A stretch of DNA of 64,000 bases from an uncultured Pseudomonadota bacterium. GTDB lineage: Bacteria > Myxococcota_A > UBA796 > SXON01. The first letter of the stretch is position 1. Every line of letters starts with the position of its first letter. Below the pieces are notes generated by a model. It was not told where the DNA came from. It was given only the letters and a program-made list of their open reading frames with translations, and did no database searches. Below are positions 49,623 through 57,824 of the stretch, piece by piece. The stretch lies in contig CAISIK010000141.1 of the NCBI GenBank assembly GCA_903885375.1, positions 1-64,000 of the forward strand, read 5' to 3'. The translations under genes were made by a program, and so were the position numbers.

Positions 49623-50632
49623 GCGCCATCGAGCCGAGCGCCGACCGGCTCGGCGCGGAGCTGGTGGCGGAGCTGAGGCGGCGCGGGGTGCCGCTCGAGC
49701 TGCGCGGCCTCGGCGGGCCGCGCCTCGCGGCGGAGGGTCTCGTTTCGCTCGTGCCGCTCGCCCCGCCGGCCATGGGGCTCGTGGAGGTGCTCGCGCACCT
49801 GGGCGCGATCCGTCGGCAGCGGCAGGCGCTGATCGACGCGGCCGTGCCCGGCGTGGACGTGCTCCTCTGCATCGATGCCCCCGACTTCCACCTGCCGGTG
49901 GCGGCGGCGGCGAAGGCGCGTGGGCTCCGCACGGTCGGCTGGGTCTCGCCCCAGCTCTGGGCCTGGCGCCCGGGGAGGAAGCATGCGGTGGCGCGGGCGC
50001 TCTCGCAGTTGTGGTGCCTGTTTCCGTTCGAGCCACCGCTCTACGCCGGGACCGGCCTCGATGCGCGGCCGCTCGGCCATCCCGCGATCGACCGTGTGGC
50101 GCCCCGGAGCCCGGAGCCCGGCGTGGTGGCCATCTTCCCCGGCTCGCGCCCGGCGGAGCTCGCCCGCCACCTCGAACCCTTCCTCGACGCCACCCGCCAC
50201 CACGCCACGGTGCTGGTGGCCGAGTCGCCGGGGTCGGATCTCCGCGCCCGGCTGCCCGCCGACCCCCGCCTGCACGTGGTGGACAGCGCCGAGGCCATGA
50301 TGCGTGCCGAGCGCGCGCTCGCCAAGTCCGGCACCGTCACGCTTGAGCTTGCCTTGCACGGGGTGCCCTCGGTCGTCGCCCACCGCGTGCATCCCCTGAC
50401 CTACGTGGTGGGCCGGCTCCTCGTACGGGGCATCCGCTTCCTCGCCCTGCCGAACCTGCTGCTGGACCGCGAGGTCTTTCGCGAGTTCGTGCAGCACTTC
50501 ACGCCCGACGACCTCCGCGGGGCGCTCGCGCGCGCAGAGCCGCCGGCGGCCGGCGAGCTCGCGGCGCTCGTGGGACCGCCGGGGGTCATCGGTCGGGCGG
50601 CCGACCTGCTGCTGGCGCGCCAGGGCGGCTGA
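49607..50632 (+). CDS. lpxB: Lipid-A-disaccharide synthase LpxB
   Basis: 341 aa from GTG 49607, overlapping the preceding gene by 16 bp. LpxB (GT19) joins lipid X and UDP-diacylglucosamine to the beta-1,6 disaccharide at the inner membrane. Seen: LLLSAIEPSADRLGAELVAE (family GEPSGD), GLGGPRLAAEGL, MGLVEVLAHLGAIRRQ, CIDAPDFHLPVAAAAK, VSPQLWAWRPGRKHAV, FPFEPPLYAGTGL, IFPGSRPAEL, AKSGTVTLELALHGVPSVV and LPNLLLDREVFREFVQ. It is about 40 residues shorter than the E. coli enzyme. Confidence 0.94.
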   Translation: MRLLLSAIEPSADRLGAELVAELRRRGVPLELRGLGGPRLAAEGLVSLVPLAPPAMGLVEVLAHLGAIRRQRQALIDAAVPGVDVLLCIDAPDFHLPVAAAAKARGLRTVGWVSPQLWAWRPGRKHAVARALSQLWCLFPFEPPLYAGTGLDARPLGHPAIDRVAPRSPEPGVVAIFPGSRPAELARHLEPFLDATRHHATVLVAESPGSDLRARLPADPRLHVVDSAEAMMRAERALAKSGTVTLELALHGVPSVVAHRVHPLTYVVGRLLVRGIRFLALPNLLLDREVFREFVQHFTPDDLRGALARAEPPAAGELAALVGPPGVIGRAADLLLARQGG

Positions 50633-50637
50633 TCCCC

Positions 50638-52443
50638 TCAGCTGAGCTGGACGCCGCCCATCTTGTCGAGCAGGTGCGCGGCGAAGCGCTTGAGGTAGTT
50701 CGAGGTGTCCTCGAGGTTGGTCTTGTCGGTGCTCTTGGCGAGCGCCATTCGACCGCGCTTGAGCGCCTGCTCGGCCTCGCTGGAGTCCTGACGGTGGAGC
50801 ACCGCCTTGTGCTCGCGGAGGAAGGTTTCCAGCGCGACGATCTGCTTTTCCACGGCGAAGCGAAGGTCCTTCGTTTCGGCGGCCGCCTCGCGACGATCTT
50901 CGTGCGCCTGCGCTTCGGAGCGGGCTTCCTCGATCTCCAGCTTGGACAGGCCCGTCGGGGCGCGGATGGTGACCTGGTTCTGGAGACCGCGCCCATCACG
51001 CGCGCTCACGTTCACGATGCCGGAAGCATCGATCGCGAACTTCACTTCGATGCGCGGCACGCCGCGGGCGGCAGGGTCAAGCCCGACGAGCTCGAACTCG
51101 CCGAGCGAGACGTTCTCGGTAGCCAAGGCGCTCTCGCCCTGGAGGACGTGGATCTTCACCGCGCGTTGGTTGTCGACCACGGTGCTGACAAGCTGCACCT
51201 TCTGCGCGGGGATCGTGGTGTTCTTGGGGATCAGCTTGGCGAAGCGCCGACCCTCCACCTCGATGCCGAGGGAGAGGTTGGTGACGTCGAGCAGGGTGAC
51301 CGACTTCACTTCGCCTTCCAGCACGCCGGCCTGGATGGCCGCGCCGATGGCCACCACTTCGTCGGGGTTGAACGCGTGGTTGAGGGGGCGGTTGAAGAAC
51401 TCCTTCACCAGCTCCTTCACCCGCGGGATGCGGCTGCTGCCGCCCACCATCACGACCTCATCGATGTCGGCGGGGCTGAGCTTCGACTCCTCCATCACCT
51501 GACGACACTCCGTGATCGTCTGCTGGAAGAGGGGGGCCGCGAGCGTTTCGAACATCGCGCGGGAGAGCCGCACCTGGAGGTGGCGGGGCCCGGAGGCGTC
51601 GGCCACGAGGAAGGGGAGGTGGATCTCCGTTTCCATCGCGGTGGAGAGCTCGATCTTCGCTCGCTCTGCCGCATCGCGCAGGCGCTGCCGGACGATCTTG
51701 TCGGCCGACACATCGATGCTGTGCTCCTCCTTGAACTGCTCGGCGAGCCAGTCCACCAGGAGGCGATCGAGATCGGCGCCGCCGAGGGCGTTGTTGCCCC
51801 GGGTGGAGCGCACCTCGCCCACCTCCCGGTCGATGTGCACGATGCTGATGTCGAAGGTGCCACCGCCGAAGTCGTACACCGCGATCGTGGCGTTCTTGCG
51901 GCGGTCGTGCACGTAAGCGAGCGCGGCGGCCGTAGGCTCGTTGATGATGCGCAGCACGTTGAGGCCGGCGATGGTGCCGGCGTCCTTCGTGGCCTGCCGT
52001 TGCCGATCGTTGAAGTGGGCCGGGACCGTGATGATGGCCTCGGTGACCGGCTCGCCCAGGAAGTCTTCCGCGCTGCTCTTCAGTTTCTGAAGGATCATCG
52101 CAGATAGTTCTTGCGGACTGTAGAGTCGGCCGCTGACCTTCACCGCGGCATCGCCGTTGCGGTTCTCGGCGACCTCGTAGTTGACCAGCGGGATGTCACG
52201 GGCCGCCTCGCGGTACCGCTTGCCCATGAACCGCTTCACGCTGTGGATCGTGGCATCGGGGTTGATGAGCATCTGCCGCTTGGCGATTTCGCCCACGAAG
52301 CGTTCACCCGTTTTCGAGAAGCCCACCACCGAGGGGGTCACTCGACCGCCTTCCTCGTTGATGATCACGCGCGGCTCACGACGATCCATGTACGCGACCA
52401 CCGAGTTGGTGGTGCCGAGATCGATACCGATGACTTTGCCCAT
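50638..52443 (-). CDS. dnaK: Hsp70 chaperone DnaK (paralogue-type)
   Basis: 601 aa. ATPase domain: GIDLGTTNSVVAYMD, TVPAHFNDRQRQATKDAG, NEPTAAALAYVHD, VYDFGGGTFDISIV, VGGSSRIPRVKELV. The substrate-binding domain is present (LLDVTNLSLGIEVEG, ARDGRGLQNQVTI), but the C-terminal lid is shortened and the protein ends LLDKMGGVQLS without the EEVD-like acidic tail. At 601 aa it is shorter than canonical DnaK (about 640). There is no grpE or dnaJ beside it, so it may be a second, specialised Hsp70. It is convergent with lpxB, with 5 bp between them. Confidence 0.93.
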   Translation of the reverse strand: MGKVIGIDLGTTNSVVAYMDRREPRVIINEEGGRVTPSVVGFSKTGERFVGEIAKRQMLINPDATIHSVKRFMGKRYREAARDIPLVNYEVAENRNGDAAVKVSGRLYSPQELSAMILQKLKSSAEDFLGEPVTEAIITVPAHFNDRQRQATKDAGTIAGLNVLRIINEPTAAALAYVHDRRKNATIAVYDFGGGTFDISIVHIDREVGEVRSTRGNNALGGADLDRLLVDWLAEQFKEEHSIDVSADKIVRQRLRDAAERAKIELSTAMETEIHLPFLVADASGPRHLQVRLSRAMFETLAAPLFQQTITECRQVMEESKLSPADIDEVVMVGGSSRIPRVKELVKEFFNRPLNHAFNPDEVVAIGAAIQAGVLEGEVKSVTLLDVTNLSLGIEVEGRRFAKLIPKNTTIPAQKVQLVSTVVDNQRAVKIHVLQGESALATENVSLGEFELVGLDPAARGVPRIEVKFAIDASGIVNVSARDGRGLQNQVTIRAPTGLSKLEIEEARSEAQAHEDRREAAAETKDLRFAVEKQIVALETFLREHKAVLHRQDSSEAEQALKRGRMALAKSTDKTNLEDTSNYLKRFAAHLLDKMGGVQLS

Positions 52444-52517
52444 GGAAGGTCATGGTACTAGCACCACCCGGGCTTGGCAATCGGCAATTGCAAGGAATGA
52501 ATGAAGTAAAAGAATAC
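52444..52517. promoter_or_regulatory. AT-richer upstream region of dnaK
   Basis: This 74 bp gap is markedly less GC-rich than its surroundings. On the minus strand CTTGCAA (close to a heat-shock sigma-32 -35) lies about 15 bp from CCCGGGTG, a poor -10 match, and TTGC occurs three times in close succession. No CIRCE element (TTAGCACTC-N9-GAGTGCTAA) is present. A promoter for dnaK is expected here but cannot be fixed. Confidence 0.3.
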
Positions 52518-52985
52518 TCAGGGGGCAGGAACGGTTTCGAACGATTGCAGGACAGGCGAAAGTTGACTCGCCGTCACGACGCCAACGAAACGAGTGGCCT
52601 CCTTTCCGTCGGGTCGGATCACCATCGTGACCGGAATTCGCTCGGGCCAGTCAGGCACAACCCGGAGCATCGTGCCGGCCGGATCCTTCGCCTGCAGGTG
52701 AACGACGGGGGAGAGGAGGCCGGTGCGGTCGACCAGCTCCTGCACCCGCTGGGCATCGCCCAGCGCGTCGAGCGAGACGAAGATGGCCGTGGCGCCGGGG
52801 TGGGCGATCACCACGGTCTGCAGCATCGGCAGCTCCGCCGCGCAGGGCGCGCACCACGTGGCGAAGAAGTTCACCATCAAGGGCCCGGGGTGGGTGCTGC
52901 GAAGGAGGCTGGCCAGCGCCGCCTCGTCGACCGGGCGGACGGGCGTGGCGGCCGGCAGGGCGAGGGCGAATGGGAGGAGGAGCAC
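52518..52985 (-). CDS. TlpA-like periplasmic thioredoxin-fold protein
   Basis: 155 aa from GTG 52985. A short signal (VLLLPFALALPAAT) precedes a thioredoxin fold with the WCAPC active site in MVNFFATWCAPCAAELPML, a second half with AIFVSLDALGDAQRVQELV, and the cis-Pro in ERIPVTMVIRPDGKEA. It probably reduces or oxidises disulfides in the periplasm (TlpA/ResA type). It lies 74 bp upstream of dnaK on the same strand and is divergent from the TPR gene at 53085. Confidence 0.88.
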   Translation of the reverse strand: MLLLPFALALPAATPVRPVDEAALASLLRSTHPGPLMVNFFATWCAPCAAELPMLQTVVIAHPGATAIFVSLDALGDAQRVQELVDRTGLLSPVVHLQAKDPAGTMLRVVPDWPERIPVTMVIRPDGKEATRFVGVVTASQLSPVLQSFETVPAP

Positions 52986-53084
52986 GAGGGCGCGGCGCCG
53001 GGTGAGGGGGCAGGGACCCCTGAGCCTATCCGGAGATTGCCGGCCATGGAGCCCCGCGCTATCGCTCGCGGCACGGAGATTGCG

Positions 53085-53909
53085 ATGTCATTGCTCTTCT
53101 TGGCCGGCATGGTGTGGGCGCTTGCCCCCGAGGTGGAGGAGTCCGAGCGGCTCGCCAACGCCGGCGATGTCGAGGGGTGCATCCGCGCGCTGGAGGGCTA
53201 CACGGCTGTCCATCCCGACGACCCCGAGGCGCTCTGGCGGCTCTCGCGGGCGCTCTACGAGAACGGCGAGCTGCTCGCGCAGAAGGTGCCCGACAAGCAG
53301 CGCCTGCCGATCTATGCACGGGCGCGCGTCCTCGCCCAGAAGGTCCAGGCCCTCGATCCCGACAGCGGCTTCGGCTACCTGTGGGAGGGCGTGGCCATGG
53401 GGCGCATCGCCACGGCCTCCGGCATCCTCTCGCAGCTGAGCACGGCCGACGACATCGAGAAGCTCTGGCTGAAGGCGCTCACGAAGAAGACCACCTACCG
53501 GATGGAATCGGGCATCTCCTCGTTCCCCGGCGATGTGTACAACGCCCTCGGCCAGTTCTACCGCCTCTGCCCCGACTGGAAGGCCATGGAGTGGATCAGC
53601 GGTACCCGCGGCGACATCGACAAGTCGGTGAAGTACTTCCGGATGATGGTGGCCGACGACCCGAAGCGCATGGAAGGCCTGAAGGAGCTGGGCGTGGCGT
53701 TGCTCTGCAAGGGGTACAAGCAGAACGACATGGCGGCGAAGACCGAGGGGCGCGTGTGGCTGCACAAGGCCTACGAGCTGCCCTACAGCTACCCGACCGA
53801 CCGGATCGACCACTTCCAGATCCCGCGCATCCTCGAGCGGGAGAAGGACGCCTGCGGCTACTCCCGGGATGGTTGGGAAGACGTGAGCGAAGCCGCGTAC
53901 AAGCAGTAG
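53085..53909 (+). CDS. TPR-containing exported protein
   Basis: 274 aa from ATG 53085, which has GGAG six bases upstream and gives a signal peptide (MSLLFLAGMVWALAPE); a longer start at 53046 is less likely. TPR-like helices run through the protein (AGDVEGCIRALEGYTAVHPD, ALWRLSRALYENGE, YARARVLAQKVQALDPDSG, KSVKYFRMMVADDPKR). The segment around GYLWEGVAMGRIA resembles the RMD (regulator of microtubule dynamics)-type TPR family seen in many Gram-negative bacteria. Function unknown. It is followed after 5 bp by a lipoprotein gene of related length. Confidence 0.78.
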   Translation: MSLLFLAGMVWALAPEVEESERLANAGDVEGCIRALEGYTAVHPDDPEALWRLSRALYENGELLAQKVPDKQRLPIYARARVLAQKVQALDPDSGFGYLWEGVAMGRIATASGILSQLSTADDIEKLWLKALTKKTTYRMESGISSFPGDVYNALGQFYRLCPDWKAMEWISGTRGDIDKSVKYFRMMVADDPKRMEGLKELGVALLCKGYKQNDMAAKTEGRVWLHKAYELPYSYPTDRIDHFQIPRILEREKDACGYSRDGWEDVSEAAYKQ

Positions 53910-53914
53910 CGGGC

Positions 53915-54655
53915 GTGCTCCGCTCCCTGCGATGGCTCGGACTGGCCCTGTGCTGCACCCTGCCGATCCTGGGGAGCTGCAAGCGCGCCTCGCGGGCCCC
54001 CGACCCCTTTGGAGAAGCTGTCGCCGCGGCCGACAAGGTGTGGGCTGCCCGGGCGTCGACGGGGAGCGTGGACGCCGCCGAGCGGGCGTACACCGCGCTG
54101 CTGGCCCAGCGCCCCACCGCCGGGGCGGTGCTGTGGCGCCTCTCCCGGGTGGCGTGGTCCCGCGCGATGATCGAGCCGGCACGCGCGGCGAAGTGGCACG
54201 AAGTGGGCCGTGAGCTCGCGCTTCGGTGCGTGGCGGCCGCGGAGCCCGTGGCCGAGGGGCTGCTCGTGCGGGGCGATCGACTCGGCCCGCCGGTCGTGCT
54301 CGACGAGGCGCCGGCGCCCTGTCGGGTGTACGCGGCGGCCCACGTCGTCGGCCTCGTGTACATGCGGGGGCCGGGCGCGGCGCTCGATCTCGAGGATGCG
54401 GCGCCGCTGCTGGCCGGCCTGCCCGAGGGCGTGGAGCCGGCCGTGCAGGGGTGGACAAGCGCGCGGCTGCGGCTCCTGCAGGGCGCCGAACCCGCCGCGG
54501 CTCGCGAGGCCATGCGACAGGCGGTTGCCGCCGAGCCAGGCGTGCGCTTCTACCGGGCCGAGGCCATGCTCGCCTTCCCCGACCTCGATGGCAGCCTCCC
54601 GCCCCTCCTCGACGATCCCCGTTGGGCGCTCGAGAACGCGGCCTTCCCGCGCTGA
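53915..54655 (+). CDS. TPR-like lipoprotein
   Basis: 246 aa from GTG 53915. A lipoprotein signal (LRWLGLALCCTLPILGSCKR) with lipobox ILGSC, then helical repeats (AERAYTALLAQRPTAGAVLW, EVGRELALRCVAAAEPVAEG, AAREAMRQAVAAEPGVRFYR) like the preceding protein. The pair (53085 and 53915) are probably cotranscribed and may work together in the periplasm; homology between them is suggested by the shared alpha-helical repeat pattern only. Confidence 0.75.
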   Translation: MLRSLRWLGLALCCTLPILGSCKRASRAPDPFGEAVAAADKVWAARASTGSVDAAERAYTALLAQRPTAGAVLWRLSRVAWSRAMIEPARAAKWHEVGRELALRCVAAAEPVAEGLLVRGDRLGPPVVLDEAPAPCRVYAAAHVVGLVYMRGPGAALDLEDAAPLLAGLPEGVEPAVQGWTSARLRLLQGAEPAAAREAMRQAVAAEPGVRFYRAEAMLAFPDLDGSLPPLLDDPRWALENAAFPR

Positions 54656-54677
54656 GGGGCGCCCGAGCGGGGGCGGC

Positions 54678-54707
54678 AAAAACGCCAAAAGGTGCCACGG
54701 GGGCACC
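54678..54707 (-). terminator. Intrinsic terminator of rpsU
   Basis: On the minus strand a GGTGCC/GGCACC stem with a 5 nt loop (54707-54691) is followed by TTTT (54690-54687) and TTTTT (54682-54678). It is correctly placed 47 bp after the rpsU stop. Confidence 0.7.
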
Positions 54708-54754
54708 CATCGGGTCGAACCGGTAACGGTCGCACGGCGCGCGGCCGCGCGGCG

Positions 54755-55000
54755 TTATCCGCCGTTCGGCATGCTGTTCGGAGGCGGCGCCTTCGACGGC
54801 ATCTTGCGCTGGGCGCGGCGAGCGGCCTTCCGGCGACGCTTCTCCGCGAGGCGCTGCTTGAGGCGGCGCTTCTCACCCGGCTTCAGGTAAAAGCTGTTCT
54901 TCTTGATGTCCTTCCGAATGCCCTCGCGCTCCACCTTGCGGCGGAAGCGGCGCAAGGCCTTCTCGAACGGCTCATTGTCGCGTACGGTTACGAGGACCAC
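54755..55000 (-). CDS. rpsU: Ribosomal protein S21
   Basis: 81 aa from GTG 55000. Small basic protein of the 30S subunit that helps mRNA binding. Seen: VRDNEPFEKALRRFRRKVER, GIRKDIKKNSFYLKPGEKRR and a Lys/Arg-rich tail (LAEKRRRKAARRAQRK) with an extra ending KMPSKAPPPNSMPNGG, longer than in E. coli. A TTGGAG sequence lies upstream as ribosome binding site. It is a single gene between convergent and same-strand neighbours, with its own terminator. Confidence 0.96.
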   Translation of the reverse strand: MVLVTVRDNEPFEKALRRFRRKVEREGIRKDIKKNSFYLKPGEKRRLKQRLAEKRRRKAARRAQRKMPSKAPPPNSMPNGG

Positions 55001-55063
55001 GAATCAGACTCCAAACGGCCCCGCCGTCTAATCGACCACTCTCCCCGGCGCAAGGCGCGAGGG

Positions 55064-55855
55064 TCAGAAGACGACGCTGACCGCGCCGCCGCCGTAGAAC
55101 ATGTCGTGGAGCCCGCCTTCGAGGCGGATCGAGGCCTTGTCGGAGATGTTGAAGCGGAAGCCCACGTTGATGTCGATGAAGGGGATCACCGGGGGAATGT
55201 CGCCGTCGGCCACCAGCTCGGCGTCGTGCTCGCAGGAGTCCACCCGCAGGAACGCGGGCTCCAGGGATCCGCAGCTCGGCTCCTGGTTGTCGTTGTTGCC
55301 CTCGGGGTCCGACGGGTCTTCTCCCGCCTGCCACTCGTAGAGGTCGCCGAGCACGATGCCGCCGCCGAGGCCGGCCCCGAAGAGGAAGCTCAACCAGTTG
55401 GTGGCGCGGAGCTCGTAGGCGTAGTTGGCGCCGATGGTGATGAGCGCGAAGTTCTGCGGCTCCACCCAGCTGCCGTCGTCGGGGTCGGGCGAGCCGCGAT
55501 CGGCGTCGTCCCAGTACCCGGCCTCGATCATCGGGTTCATGTACTCCACGTAGAAGATGCCGTTGGCCGACTTCTCTTTCACCACGAACTCGAGCCCCAG
55601 GGCGTAGGCCGAGATGTCGGGACGGGTGGGGTACTCGTCGTCGGCGTGCTCCGACACGAAGGCGTTCAGCAGCTCGCCGGGCACCGCCATGTAGCGACCG
55701 CGGAAGCCGACCTCCATGAGGTAGCTGCGCTTGCGGGTGCCGGTGGTGGCCGCGCTGGCGGCATCGGGCTCGCCCTCGGTCATGCGGAAGGTCGTGGGCA
55801 GCGGTTCGGCCGGCGTGGCAGCCAGGGTGAACGGCGCGGCGAGGAGGAGGAACAT
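55064..55855 (-). CDS. Probable outer-membrane beta-barrel protein
   Basis: 263 aa. A signal peptide (MFLLLAAPFTLAA) is followed by amphipathic strands (YLMEVGFRGRYMAVP, ISAYALGLEFVVKEK, FALITIGANYAYELRATNWLS in parts, LFGAGLGGGIVLGDLYEW, IPFIDINVGFRFNISDKASI, GGLHDMFYGGGAVSVVF). Long acidic loops (EDPSDPEGNNDNQEPS) fit extracellular or periplasmic loops. The C-terminal strand ends in Phe as in many OM barrels. Family not recognised. Confidence 0.78.
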   Translation of the reverse strand: MFLLLAAPFTLAATPAEPLPTTFRMTEGEPDAASAATTGTRKRSYLMEVGFRGRYMAVPGELLNAFVSEHADDEYPTRPDISAYALGLEFVVKEKSANGIFYVEYMNPMIEAGYWDDADRGSPDPDDGSWVEPQNFALITIGANYAYELRATNWLSFLFGAGLGGGIVLGDLYEWQAGEDPSDPEGNNDNQEPSCGSLEPAFLRVDSCEHDAELVADGDIPPVIPFIDINVGFRFNISDKASIRLEGGLHDMFYGGGAVSVVF

Positions 55856-55903
55856 GCGGGCCCCGAGGTAGACTGGGGCGCATCCTCGCCCCGGTGGCCC
55901 CGC

Positions 55904-56323
55904 CTGTCAACCCTCCTCCTGCTCCTCGGCTGCGCCCTCCACGTGGGCACCGCGCCCGTCGTAGGCTTTCAAGTCGCATCGATCCGCGCCGTCGTGGCCG
56001 AGCCGGGCGTGGAGCAGGCTGTCTCGTCCGCCGTGGAGCGTGCCCTCGGTGCGCGGCGCGCGCTGGGGCCCACCCCGCTCGAGCTGGTGGTCGCGCGGGC
56101 CGATGCCCGCCCGGGCCGGCGCACCGGCAACACCGTGATCTACGAGATGACCCTGGTGGTGGAGTTCCGCTCCGGCGCCCGCTCGCGAACGGTCACCGTG
56201 AGCTCCCCCCTCGCCGACCCCGGCACCGCCGGTGCCGCCGCCGTGGAGCGCGCCGCCGGCTTTCGACGGCTCGCCGAAGCGGCCGCGGATGAAGGTGTCG
56301 CCTGGCTCACGCTGGGGCAATAG
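55904..56323 (+). CDS. lptE: LptE-like lipoprotein of LPS assembly
   Basis: About 139 aa. A lipobox LLLLLGC followed by ALHVGTAPVVGFQVASIRAV resembles the LptE N-terminus (Cys-G-Y/L-H). The body is a small alpha/beta domain (VVAEPGVEQAVSSAVERALG, PLELVVARADARPGRRTGN, TVIYEMTLVVEFRS). LptE plugs the LptD barrel in the outer membrane. The order lptE-holA is the same as in E. coli, which supports the call. No ATG, GTG or TTG start is in frame near the signal, so CTG 55904 is taken; a sequencing error or another start remains possible. Confidence 0.7.
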   Translation: MSTLLLLLGCALHVGTAPVVGFQVASIRAVVAEPGVEQAVSSAVERALGARRALGPTPLELVVARADARPGRRTGNTVIYEMTLVVEFRSGARSRTVTVSSPLADPGTAGAAAVERAAGFRRLAEAAADEGVAWLTLGQ

Positions 56324-56332
56324 CAAGCACCA

Positions 56333-57334
56333 GTGTCTGCCTCCGACGACCTCCTCCGCACGCTGGCCACGCCCCACCCGGTCTACGTGTGCGTGGGCGG
56401 CGAGGCCCTGCTCGTGCGCGAGGCGGTGGAGGCGGTGCGCGGCGCCGTGCTCGCGGGGGGGATGGCGGCGTTCAACCACGCCATCCACACTGCCGGCGAG
56501 GAGGGAGCGGTAGGCTTTGCCGATGCCTGCCGCCAGGTGCCGGTCATGGCGGCGAAGCGGCTGGTGGAGCTGCGGCAGGTGCAGGACGCCAACGTGGCCA
56601 CGCTCGATGCGCTCCTCGCCTACGTGCAGTCCCCGGTGGACAGCACAGTGCTGCTCGTGTCGGGCGAGAAGATGCCCGCCGCGGTGGGCGGGGTGGACCG
56701 TGGCCTGCGCATCCAGAACGCGGTGAAGAAGCTGGGGCTCGTCCTGAAGCTCGATGGCGCCGGGATGGACCCGGCCAGCTTCGCCCGCGCCCGCGTGCAG
56801 CCCTGGGGCGCCACGATCGACACCGCCGCCATCCGGCGGCTCATCGAGCTGGGCGGGGAGGACTACGACACCCTCGCAGGCAACGTGGAGCGCTGCGCCG
56901 GTTTTGTGGGGATGGGCGGCGCCGTCACGGTGGCGGTGGTGGACGAGGTGTGCGCGAGCACCGCCCTCGCCGACGTGTGGGGGCTCACCGACGCCATCGT
57001 GGCCGGCAACCGGGACGCCGCGTTGTGCGCCCTCCACCGGCTCCTCGAGGATGGCGAGGCGCCCCACCGCCTGATGGCCAGCATCGCCTGGCAGCTCCGG
57101 CAGGTGCTTCTGGTGCAGGATGCCGTGCGCCGGCGCATTCCCGAGCGGGAGGCCGGCGTGAAGATGCCGCCCTTCAAGCTCGCGGCGGTGCGCGCCATGG
57201 TGGAGAAGCGCCCGGTTTCGCCGAGCGCGTGGCTCGAGTCGCTCGCGGTGGCCGGCCGCCGGATGAATTCCGCACGCGCGGGCGATCGGCGGGTGCTCGA
57301 GGCCTTCGTGCTTGGGCTCGTCGTGCGGGAATAG
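56333..57334 (+). CDS. holA: DNA polymerase III subunit delta
   Basis: 333 aa from GTG 56333, 9 bp after lptE. HolA opens the sliding clamp within the clamp loader. The pattern matches the family: PVYVCVGGEALLVREAVEAV, FADACRQVPVMAAKRLVELR, STVLLVSGEKM, RIQNAVKKLGLVLKL, ARVQPWGATIDTAAIRRL, ELGGEDYDTLAGNVERCAGF, DVWGLTDAIVAGNRDAALCA and LMASIAWQLRQVLLVQDAV. Convergent with rpsT. Confidence 0.93.
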   Translation: MSASDDLLRTLATPHPVYVCVGGEALLVREAVEAVRGAVLAGGMAAFNHAIHTAGEEGAVGFADACRQVPVMAAKRLVELRQVQDANVATLDALLAYVQSPVDSTVLLVSGEKMPAAVGGVDRGLRIQNAVKKLGLVLKLDGAGMDPASFARARVQPWGATIDTAAIRRLIELGGEDYDTLAGNVERCAGFVGMGGAVTVAVVDEVCASTALADVWGLTDAIVAGNRDAALCALHRLLEDGEAPHRLMASIAWQLRQVLLVQDAVRRRIPEREAGVKMPPFKLAAVRAMVEKRPVSPSAWLESLAVAGRRMNSARAGDRRVLEAFVLGLVVRE

Positions 57335-57357
57335 GGCACATCGGCACAAACGACAAA

Positions 57358-57375
57358 GGCCGCCTCGAGGCGGCC
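57358..57375 (-). terminator. Intrinsic terminator of rpsT
   Basis: GGCCGCCTCGAGGCGGCC is a perfect 18 bp palindrome between the convergent holA and rpsT genes. On the minus strand it is followed by TTTGTCGTTTGTG, a fair T-rich tail, so it should terminate rpsT; on the plus strand no T tract follows. Confidence 0.7.
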
Positions 57376-57414
57376 CGTCGCAGCGGGAAGCTCGCGCCTC
57401 GCGGCGCGGGCGAC

Positions 57415-57681
57415 CTACTTCTTCAGCGCGTTCAGGGCCTTGGCGAGGCGGCTGATGCGGCGCGCGGCGGTGCGCTTGTGGAGCGCGCCCTTGCGAGCCA
57501 TGCGCTGGAGGGTGGACACGGTTTCGCTCAGCGTAGCGGTGCTGGCCGCCGCATCGCCGGTGGCGAGGGACTCGCGCATCGACTTGACCGCGTTCTTCAC
57601 GCGGGTGCGGTTGGCGCGGTTGCGCTCGTTGGCTTCGGCGCTGGTACGGATGCGCTTGATGGCGCTTTTGTGGTGGGCCAC
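57415..57681 (-). CDS. rpsT: Ribosomal protein S20
   Basis: 88 aa from GTG 57681 with GGAGAG upstream. Seen: AHHKSAIKRIRTSAEANERN, RVKNAVKSMRESLATGDA and the basic C-terminal HKRTAARRISRLAKALNALK. It binds 16S rRNA early in 30S assembly. It is divergent from scpA (143 bp between them), where promoters for both probably lie. Confidence 0.96.
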   Translation of the reverse strand: MAHHKSAIKRIRTSAEANERNRANRTRVKNAVKSMRESLATGDAAASTATLSETVSTLQRMARKGALHKRTAARRISRLAKALNALKK

Positions 57682-57824
57682 GGGAACTCTCCGGATTGTC
57701 GGAAACGGCGACTAAATCGTGCTGCGGTGCTTGTCAAGGCGGGGCGGGTCCGGTAAGAAGGACTCCCCCCCCCGGCTGCCTTCCCCGGCCGCCCCCGTAC
57801 CCCGCTTTACGGACACCAGACACG
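57682..57824. promoter_or_regulatory. Divergent upstream region of rpsT and scpA
   Basis: 143 bp between two divergent genes, so promoters in both directions are expected. It includes a long C run (57766-57774). I cannot assign -35 and -10 boxes with confidence. Confidence 0.35.

Noticed and set aside
52444-52517. CIRCE heat-shock operator upstream of dnaK
   Set aside because: The TTAGCACTC/GAGTGCTAA inverted repeat is absent; GGTACTAGCACC is only an imperfect short palindrome.
54705-54730. tRNA-like T-loop (GGTTCGACC on the minus strand)
   Set aside because: No acceptor, D or anticodon arms can be built around it; it is part of the rpsU terminator region.
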